A DNA stretch of 64,000 bases. It comes from VBDM01 sp049802235. Lineage in GTDB: Bacteria; Pseudomonadota; Gammaproteobacteria; Burkholderiales; SG8-39. The notes under the pieces are model-generated. The model was not told where the DNA came from. It made no database searches and was given only the letters and a program-made list of their open reading frames with translations. Below are positions 58,378 to 64,000 of the stretch, one piece after another; position 1 is the first letter of the stretch; every line of letters begins with the position of its first letter. The DNA is taken from the NCBI GenBank assembly GCA_049802235.1, contig JBARMB010000064.1, positions 1 to 64,000 on the forward strand, in the 5' to 3' direction. Made by a program: the position numbers and the translations under genes.

Positions 58378-61184
58378 ATCAAGTTGCTGACCGCGGCGTC
58401 CACATCGAACTGTACGATTCTGTGCGGGTGCGTAACCGTCCCGAATGGGGCATGGGGGAAGTGCTCAAGATTGCCCAGAACCTCGGCGTCTATCAGGCGA
58501 AGGTCCTCTTCAAGACCTCGGACGGCGAACGCCTGGAGACTGTTCCGCTCGAATGGTTGGAAAAGACTTCCGACCTCTGGGAGCGCCTCGCAGCAGGCGA
58601 ATTCGACGATCCGCGTTCTTACCGTTTAAAGCAGATGGCCTACGACATGGCGTACGCCAACACCGGTGGGGAGCTGACGTCCAGTCGCGTGGACCTACTG
58701 CCGCATCAGATCCTCTTGGTACACGATCTCGTGGCGCAATCGTCTCGCCGAATGTTGGTTGCAGATGAGGTGGGTCTGGGCAAGACCATCGAGACCGGCA
58801 TGCTGATCCGAGAGCTGATCGCGCGCGGCGACGCAACTCGTATTCTGATCGTCACGCCGGCGGGGTTGATCGAAAATTGGCGCCGTGAACTGGAGGGTGG
58901 CTTCCGGCTGCTGTTCGACGTGCTGGGCAAGGATTTTCAGGACCATGGCTCGGCGGCTTGGGAGCGACACGCCCGAGTCATCGCCTCGATCGACACGCTG
59001 AAACAGCAGCGCCGCCTGCAACGGCTGCTCGCGGCGCCCGGCTGGGATATGGTGATTTTCGACGAGGCACACCACCTGTCGCGCACACGCAGCGGCAAGA
59101 AGACTGTGACGACGCAGAACTACCGGCTCGCCGAGGCGCTGCGAAATCACACCAGAGACCTCATCTTTCTTTCTGCCACCCCGCATCAGGGCAATGCCTA
59201 CCAATTCTGGTCGCTGCTGCAGTTGCTGAACGATCAGCTATTTCCGTCCGCGGATGCAGTCGCCGATCACCGTGGCGTGCTCGGCCGTGTGATGATCAGA
59301 CGTACCAAGCGCGAGGTGACCGACGCGAACGGGCAGGGAATTTTCCGCAAGCGTTTAGTTACCACCGAGCGTTTCTCTCTCGCACCCCGAGAGCGGTTCT
59401 TCTACGACAAGCTAAGCGAGTATCTCCGAGACGGCTACAGTGCAGCGGGCGTCGGAGAGAACCGCACGACCAGCGCACAGCGGGCAATCGGTTTCGTGAT
59501 GGTGACGTTCCAGAAGATCATGTCCTCCAGTCCGCGCGCGATCCGGCAGGCGCTGAGGCGGCGGTTGCTGGTGCTGCTTGCACGCAAACAGCTTGAGCTG
59601 GAGGGTCGCAGGCGCAACGCGCCGCTGCTTCACGCCAAGGGGTCAGCCGAGGAAATTCTTCGATTGCAGGACGAAATGCTTTCCGTCGCCAGGGCGATCG
59701 TCGGTGGTCCTCTGGTGCCAGACTCGGACGCAGAAAGTTACATCAATCGGGTGCGGCGGCGGCTGCTACGCCGCGAAGAAGAGGTTGAGACCACGAGCTG
59801 GTCGCTGGACGGCGACGAAGAGGGCGATGAAGCCGTGTATGCGGAAACCGACATTCCACAGGAGATCGATCGTGTACGCGATCTGGTGAAGCTGGTTCCC
59901 GACGGGCCTGACCGTCGATTTGAGACACTGGCTCGCGCGGTGAGTATTCTGCGGCGGGCGAATCCGGAAGAGCGCTTCCTAATCTTCACGCAGTACCGCG
60001 ACACGGCCGATTTTCTTGCCGAAGAGCTAGGGCGTATGTTTGGAGAGAAGGACATTGCCACCCTCAAGGGCGGTCCGCTCGACGACAAGATCGCGGCGAT
60101 GGAGCTGTTCTGGAAGGAAGGCGGTGCGAAGTTCTTGATTTCCACTTCGGCCGGTGGGGAGGGCGTCAACCTTCAAATCGGCAAGGTGCTGTTCAACTAC
60201 GACTTGCCGTGGAACCCGATGGCCGTCGAGCAGCGCATCGGCCGCATCCACCGCTATGGTCAGCAGGAAACCGTTCAGGTCTATAACCTTCTTGCGGAGG
60301 ACACGGTCGAAGAGCGTATCTACGGTCTCCTGGAGGAGAAACTTGGAGAGATCGCTCGATCTATCGGCAAAGTAGATGAACGTGGCCAGCCGATGGAGGA
60401 CTTCAGGAGCGACATCCTCGGCCTGCTCGGTAGCCGACCGGACTACCAGGACCTATACAAGCGGGCGCTGATGGAGAAGGACTACCGGCACACGGCGACC
60501 GAGCTCGCGCGCATGGTTGAAGACGCGAACAGGGCACGCGAAGCGCTCTCCGGATTATCGCAGGACTTGAGCGGCTTCAACCTGGAGAATTATCGGCGTA
60601 TCGAAGGCCACCACACGCTCGCGGAACTGGGGGCATGGGTGCGGACGATGATCCTTCATCTCGGCGGCGCGGCGATTCCTCAGGAAGGCACGTTTTGGAC
60701 ATTACACGTGCCGGAAGCTTTGCAGCGCAAGCACCACTTGGCGCCGCGTTACGAGCGCATCTGTTTCGATCGGGCACTTGCGCTGCGTGCGCGTAACTCT
60801 GAGCTGGGCGGAATCGGCCATCCACTGGTCGATGCACTTCTGGACGAAGCCAGAGACCCGGCGTTTTCGGGATCGGCAGCACAGCTCGGAGCTGCGGGCG
60901 AGGTATTCGCCCGTTACCTCGTGCATTACGAAGACGAGGGCGGCAAGGCGCAGACTCGCGTAATGACGTTCCGGCAATCTTCCGGTCTTACACCGGAGCT
61001 GATGGCAAGCGTCGACTGGCTGGGGACGGCTAATACCGTGCAGTTTGAGAGCCAGACATTTGGAAGCGCTAATATCAAGAACGTCTTTACAGATGCCTTA
61101 GGGCAGTATCTGGTTGAATGGCAACCCGACCGCACGAAGCGCGCGCGCGTGCAAACTACCTTGGTCGGGGTGCATGTCGCGTGA
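58374..61184 (+). CDS. RapA/SNF2-like helicase of the defence operon
   Basis: A 936-residue superfamily 2 protein. A small beta-rich domain at residues 10-60 precedes the helicase core: Walker A ADEVGLGKTIETG near 128, DEAHHL near 229, SATPHQGN near 266, FTQYRDTADFLAEEL near 530, TSAGGEGVNLQ near 590 and motif VI VEQRIGRIHRYGQ near 617. The C-terminal 250 residues are helical. SNF2-type proteins translocate on double-stranded DNA. In this operon it could move along or displace unmethylated invading DNA. Confidence 0.9.
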   Translation: MNQVADRGVHIELYDSVRVRNRPEWGMGEVLKIAQNLGVYQAKVLFKTSDGERLETVPLEWLEKTSDLWERLAAGEFDDPRSYRLKQMAYDMAYANTGGELTSSRVDLLPHQILLVHDLVAQSSRRMLVADEVGLGKTIETGMLIRELIARGDATRILIVTPAGLIENWRRELEGGFRLLFDVLGKDFQDHGSAAWERHARVIASIDTLKQQRRLQRLLAAPGWDMVIFDEAHHLSRTRSGKKTVTTQNYRLAEALRNHTRDLIFLSATPHQGNAYQFWSLLQLLNDQLFPSADAVADHRGVLGRVMIRRTKREVTDANGQGIFRKRLVTTERFSLAPRERFFYDKLSEYLRDGYSAAGVGENRTTSAQRAIGFVMVTFQKIMSSSPRAIRQALRRRLLVLLARKQLELEGRRRNAPLLHAKGSAEEILRLQDEMLSVARAIVGGPLVPDSDAESYINRVRRRLLRREEEVETTSWSLDGDEEGDEAVYAETDIPQEIDRVRDLVKLVPDGPDRRFETLARAVSILRRANPEERFLIFTQYRDTADFLAEELGRMFGEKDIATLKGGPLDDKIAAMELFWKEGGAKFLISTSAGGEGVNLQIGKVLFNYDLPWNPMAVEQRIGRIHRYGQQETVQVYNLLAEDTVEERIYGLLEEKLGEIARSIGKVDERGQPMEDFRSDILGLLGSRPDYQDLYKRALMEKDYRHTATELARMVEDANRAREALSGLSQDLSGFNLENYRRIEGHHTLAELGAWVRTMILHLGGAAIPQEGTFWTLHVPEALQRKHHLAPRYERICFDRALALRARNSELGGIGHPLVDALLDEARDPAFSGSAAQLGAAGEVFARYLVHYEDEGGKAQTRVMTFRQSSGLTPELMASVDWLGTANTVQFESQTFGSANIKNVFTDALGQYLVEWQPDRTKRARVQTTLVGVHVA

Positions 61185-61578
61185 GTCAGGTACCCCCGTC
61201 CTCCTTCCCCGCGAAAGCCTGATCACGCTGACCCACGTGATCTACGCGCTGCACGCGTTCAGCGCCTTCACCGGCCTGCTGAGCTCGGCGCTGATCGTCA
61301 CGGTCTTCCTCACCGGCTGGCCGTCGATCATCGCGGTGATCCTGAACTACGCGAAGCGCTCGGAGGTGCGCGGCACTTTCCTCGATTCGCACTTCGGTTG
61401 GCAGATCCGCACTTTCTGGTTCGCGCTCTTGTGGCTGCTCGCGGGCGGGGTGGCGTTCGCGACGCTGATCGGCATCGTGGTCGCGGTGGCGATCTGGGTC
61501 ATCACCGGCCTGTGGGTGCTCTACCGCATCGCGCGCGGCTGGATGACGCTCACCGAGCGGAAGCCGATGCCGCAGTAG
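61174..61578 (+). CDS. Small membrane protein (DUF4870-like)
   Basis: A 134-residue protein with about three hydrophobic helices: LTHVIYALHAFSAFTGL, LIVTVFLTGWPSIIAVIL and FWFALLWLLAGGVAFATLIG to WVITGLWVLYRI. A pattern like this is common in proteobacterial inner-membrane proteins. Its ATG lies 11 bp inside the helicase gene. The base composition returns to the high GC of the chromosome here, so it may be a chromosomal gene joined to the defence operon rather than a member. Confidence 0.65.
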   Translation: MSRESGTPVLLPRESLITLTHVIYALHAFSAFTGLLSSALIVTVFLTGWPSIIAVILNYAKRSEVRGTFLDSHFGWQIRTFWFALLWLLAGGVAFATLIGIVVAVAIWVITGLWVLYRIARGWMTLTERKPMPQ

Positions 61579-61677
61579 CGCGTCTCGCTTATGCCTGCGG
61601 GGGACGACCGCGCAGCTCGGGACGGCTGAGTGAACCTGGGCGCGCATTTTTTCCGCTCACACTCCATAATTGGCGCC

Positions 61678-62322
61678 ATGAAGAAGGACGATCGTTACGA
61701 CGTCTCCGGCCTGGTCGAGGCGCAGTTCGAGCGCGGCTCGGGCGGCCGGGTTCTGAAGAACAGGCTCGGCATCAGGTCGCGGCGAAAGATGGACGACGCG
61801 GAGGCCGTGGCGCTGCGGACGGCGATGGACGAGCTGGTGAGGAAGCACGACAAGGATCACCGTTTTACCGCCGCCGATATCTGCGCCATGCACAGGAGCT
61901 GGCTGAACGGAATCTACGAGTGGGCGGGGGAATACCGCAACGTCAATTTGACCAGGGACGGTTTTCCGTTCGCCGCCGCCCGGCTGATTCCGTCGCTTAT
62001 GACGCGATTCGAGCGCGACGTCCTGGCGCGTTGCACGCCGTGCCATTCAACAAGTCGTGACGAGGTCGTGCGTGCGCTCGCGCAGGTGCATGTCGAGCTG
62101 GTGCTGATCCATCCTTTCCGGGAGGGGAACGGCCGGATTGCACGCGCGTTGTCGCTGCTGATGGCGCTGCAAGCGGGCCTTCCGCTGCTCGACTTCAGTC
62201 TGATTGCCGGGCGCAGAAAGAAGGACTACTTTGCGGCGATCCAGGCGGGTCTGGACCGGAACTACCAACCGATGGAAGGAATTCTCGCGGAGATTATCGA
62301 CCGGAGCCTTGCCGCGTCCTGA
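61678..62322 (+). CDS. fic: Fic-domain protein (AMP transferase family)
   Basis: A 214-residue Fic protein. The catalytic motif HPFREGNGRIAR near residue 144 matches HxFx(D/E)GNGRxxR completely. GIYEWAGEYRNVNLTRDGFPFA near 80-101 is the typical flap region. No inhibitory helix (S/TxxxE-G/N) is visible within this protein, so it would need a separate antitoxin. A candidate is the convergent small gene at its 3' end. Fic proteins transfer AMP or related groups to target proteins. The ATG at 61678 gives MKKDDRYDVSG. Confidence 0.9.
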   Translation: MKKDDRYDVSGLVEAQFERGSGGRVLKNRLGIRSRRKMDDAEAVALRTAMDELVRKHDKDHRFTAADICAMHRSWLNGIYEWAGEYRNVNLTRDGFPFAAARLIPSLMTRFERDVLARCTPCHSTSRDEVVRALAQVHVELVLIHPFREGNGRIARALSLLMALQAGLPLLDFSLIAGRRKKDYFAAIQAGLDRNYQPMEGILAEIIDRSLAAS

Positions 62323-62485
62323 CCGGCAGGATTTTCAGCTCTTTGGTCAGAGTCCGGACGATGGTTTCGACCTTGGCACCGGTCTCGATGGCGGTGGAAC
62401 TGGAGACGCTCGTGATGAGATCCTTGCGGAATTTCTCCGGATCCAGCAGGTACGGATTGGTCTCGATGAGGGGCTTCTTTCGCAT
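62294..62485 (-). CDS. Possible Fic antitoxin (small convergent protein)
   Basis: A 63-residue protein on the minus strand: RKKPLIETNPYLLDPEKFRKD then ITSVSSSTAIETGAKVET. The stretch SSTAIET is close to the inhibitory motif (S/T)xxxE(G/N) of Fic antitoxins, though the last position is T. The gene overlaps the end of fic by 29 bp and runs towards it, an unusual orientation for an antitoxin pair. The product lacks other known motifs. Confidence 0.45.
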   Translation of the reverse strand: MRKKPLIETNPYLLDPEKFRKDLITSVSSSTAIETGAKVETIVRTLTKELKILPVRTRQGSGR

Positions 62486-62512
62486 ACTGCAATCATAGCA
62501 ACTCGTGAACAC

Positions 62513-63175
62513 TTATGCACTTCCGGCGGCGTTGCTCTCGGTGAGCTCGGGCGGCTTCCCCCGCAGCATTCCCAGGCCCTGGAATCTCAGGAACAATTCG
62601 CGGCAGGCCCAGGCATCGGTGGCGGCGTAGGTGATCTGCGCCGCGGTGAGCTGCGGCGCGGCCCAGTTCGAGGTGCGGGCGCCCTTGGGAATGCGGAAGC
62701 CGAGAAAAATTCCGGCGAGGTTGCGCACGCCGCTCTGCTCGAGGCCGCTGGATCGCGCGACGCCGCCCAGGTCGAGCACGTTCTTCTCCACGAACGCGAA
62801 CACCCGCTGCAGCGCGCGCAGGTCGTGCGCCAGGCCCACGCCGGCCTTGACGATGCGCGGCTCGGACAACAGTTCGGCGAGCACCGGGTGAGCGTCGCGG
62901 TGGCGAAGCGGGAACAGGTACACCGCGTGGGCCGTCGCCGCCTGCGCGAGGCACGGCAGATGCACCTCGCCCTTCCTGAACGCGGGCCGCGTCTCGGTAT
63001 CCAGGCCGACGACCCGCTCCTGCCGCAGGTCCGCCAGCGCATGCGCCAGGTCGTGCGGCGTGGCCACCACGCACAGCTTGCCCGCATAGCGGCGGATGGG
63101 CAGCTTCGCCATGTCCTCGCGGGAAATCGAGCGCCGGGGCTCGTCGGGCAATTCGGCTGGGGGCGCGGGGGTCAT
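62513..63175 (-). CDS. RNase D-like 3'-5' exonuclease
   Basis: A 220-residue DEDD-family exonuclease. Motif I is VVGLDTETRPAF near 57, motif II is around KAGVGLAHDLRALQ near 113, and motif III ITYAATDAWACREL near 185 has the tyrosine of the DEDDy type. There are no HRDC domains, so it is much shorter than RNase D. It would trim structured RNA or DNA 3' ends. Transcribed away from the receiver-domain gene. Confidence 0.85.
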   Translation of the reverse strand: MTPAPPAELPDEPRRSISREDMAKLPIRRYAGKLCVVATPHDLAHALADLRQERVVGLDTETRPAFRKGEVHLPCLAQAATAHAVYLFPLRHRDAHPVLAELLSEPRIVKAGVGLAHDLRALQRVFAFVEKNVLDLGGVARSSGLEQSGVRNLAGIFLGFRIPKGARTSNWAAPQLTAAQITYAATDAWACRELFLRFQGLGMLRGKPPELTESNAAGSA

Positions 63176-63321
63176 GAAGGCGGGCAGGGTAGCGCATTTT
63201 TCCGCGGACAGACGGCGGAAAATGTTAAGCAGGTCTTCCGCCTTTGACGCGCGTCTGATGCTATATTTTCACGCTGTCGTCACGCCTGAATCCGATCCCC
63301 GAACATCAGCATGCAGCCGCT

Positions 63322-64000
63322 ATGAACGCGCCTCCCGCTCCCCATACCGAGACCCGCTACGTGGTCAGCGAGACCGGCCGGCAACAATTGAAGGGCAGCT
63401 CGACCACGCTTTCCGCCGCCGCGCTGCGCTTCCTGGTGCTCGCCGATGGCAAGCTGAGCTTCGGGCAGATTGCCAGGCACCTCAAGGACGTGCCGCAGGC
63501 ATTACTCGCCAGGATAGTCATCGATCTTCAGCAGAAGGGATTCCTGCAGCCGGTGAAGTCCGCTGAGACCGGCGACAGCGCCGATCTCGGCGCGCTCGAT
63601 TTCTCCTCCTATCAACCGCCGGATCAGGCGACCGCCAGGGAGCAGCGGGATGAGGACTTCGCCCTCAGGTTGCAGGAGGCGCAGGGCTTCACGGCGATGC
63701 TGAAGCAGCAGGGCTACGTTGTCCGCATCGCGCGCCAGGCGCGTTCGCCCGCGAAGCCCGCCTCCGGAGGCGCCTACTCCGTGCTCGTCGTCGAGGACGA
63801 TCCGACGCTGTCAGCCGCCGTGCGGAAGTTTCTCGAGCTGGAAGGTTTCGTTCCCCGCGTGGCAGCCAACCGCGATGAGGTCGCGGCGGAATTGCGCAAG
63901 CCCCCGCTTCCGGACCTGATTCTGCTCGACGTGATGCTGTCCGGCGCCAGCGGCTTCGATATTCTCCAGCGCGTGCGCAGCCACCCGATGTTGAAGCAGA
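63322..64000 (+). CDS. Receiver-domain protein with novel N-terminal region (cut by window edge)
   Basis: The visible 226 residues begin with a helical region at 1-120 (TLSAAALRFLVLADGKLSF, then QIARHLKDVPQALLARI) that resembles a winged-helix or PilZ-free helical sensor, followed by a response-regulator receiver domain from about 153: YSVLVVEDDPTLSAAVRKFL with acidic pocket DD and phospho-acceptor D in LILLDVMLSG near 205. The gene runs past the end of the window, so the output domain, if any, is unknown. The ATG at 63322 is the first in frame. Confidence 0.8.
   Translation, partial: MNAPPAPHTETRYVVSETGRQQLKGSSTTLSAAALRFLVLADGKLSFGQIARHLKDVPQALLARIVIDLQQKGFLQPVKSAETGDSADLGALDFSSYQPPDQATAREQRDEDFALRLQEAQGFTAMLKQQGYVVRIARQARSPAKPASGGAYSVLVVEDDPTLSAAVRKFLELEGFVPRVAANRDEVAAELRKPPLPDLILLDVMLSGASGFDILQRVRSHPMLKQ

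Noticed and set aside
50460..61184. Calling the second defence operon standard BREX
   Set aside because: BrxA, BrxB, BrxF and BrxL are missing and the ATPase and PglZ are shortened, so only a BREX-like label is justified.
61174..61578. Treating the small membrane protein as a defence effector
   Set aside because: Its composition and type match ordinary chromosomal membrane proteins; the 11-bp overlap alone is not enough.
1..64000. Integrase, transposase, tRNA or attachment site bordering the islands
   Set aside because: I looked for these at both defence loci and saw no recombinase gene, no tRNA gene and no clear flanking direct repeat apart from the decayed receptor genes at 46.8 and 49.7 kb.

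Overview
The window looks like a chromosomal segment of a high-GC betaproteobacterium, probably Burkholderiales. Three intact Bug/TctC-type tricarboxylate-transporter receptors plus a fragment of a fourth, CocE-type and alpha/beta hydrolases, TPP-dependent decarboxylase-like enzymes, LigI-like and resorcylate-decarboxylase-like amidohydrolases and a sigma54-type pilin promoter all fit an aromatic- or xenobiotic-degrading member of that group. No rRNA, tRNA, CRISPR array, integrase or transposase gene was recognised. The species call is an inference from gene content only.

Layout. 1-3.8 kb: 5' part of a TPP enzyme (minus strand), a CBS-domain protein behind three regularly spaced FNR/Anr-like boxes, a Bug receptor and a LigI-like hydrolase. 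3.9-16.1 kb: a defence locus that starts with a broken fragment of a type I restriction HsdR helicase and continues as a co-directional DISARM operon (N6-adenine methylase, a 917-residue DrmE-like protein, DrmA helicase, DrmB DUF1998 protein, DrmC phospholipase-D nuclease). Its base composition is visibly less GC-rich than its surroundings. 16.3-17.5 kb: a convergent pair, an unknown protein and a DUF488 protein. 17.7-29 kb: housekeeping and accessory genes (RbgA-type GTPase, small membrane proteins, MoaD-like protein, BNR-repeat protein, alpha/beta hydrolase, CHRD lipoprotein, membrane patatin, orphan type IV pilin, MenA-like prenyltransferase, di-haem cytochrome c). 29.2-45.8 kb: catabolic clusters with Bug receptors, MetF, S1/P1 nuclease, a ZnuA-like protein, an MliC-like lipoprotein, PanE and a TPP enzyme.

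46-50.4 kb is a gene graveyard carrying toxin-antitoxin systems: a doc toxin with a one-base frameshift, two decayed copies of one family-3 solute-binding protein gene in direct orientation, and between them an AbiEi-like protein behind a dense operator array and a HigBA pair. 50.46-61.2 kb is a second defence operon in which neighbouring genes touch or overlap: DUF499 ATPase, a short PglZ-domain protein, a RHH/PIN (VapBC-type) pair, a DUF1156 Zn-ribbon N6-adenine methylase, an unrecognised 140-residue protein and a RapA/SNF2-like helicase. It starts from a promoter that overlaps a near-perfect palindrome and appears to make a leaderless mRNA. It resembles BREX type 3 in parts but lacks several BREX hallmarks, and it is the best candidate here for a poorly described system. 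61.2-64 kb: a small membrane protein, a Fic protein with a convergent small gene that may encode its antitoxin, an RNase D-like exonuclease and the start of a receiver-domain protein.

The two defence operons both pair a methylase with large helicase/ATPase machinery. With the HsdR remnant and the three toxin systems around 46-50 kb and inside the second operon, they suggest two sites of repeated gain and loss of defence genes about 35 kb apart. Intergenic DNA carries a twice-occurring double-hairpin element (1.45 and 30.26 kb), dRS3-like palindromic repeats (18.6, 42.8, 46.0 kb) and a duplicated divergent small-gene module (22.0 and 34.9 kb).
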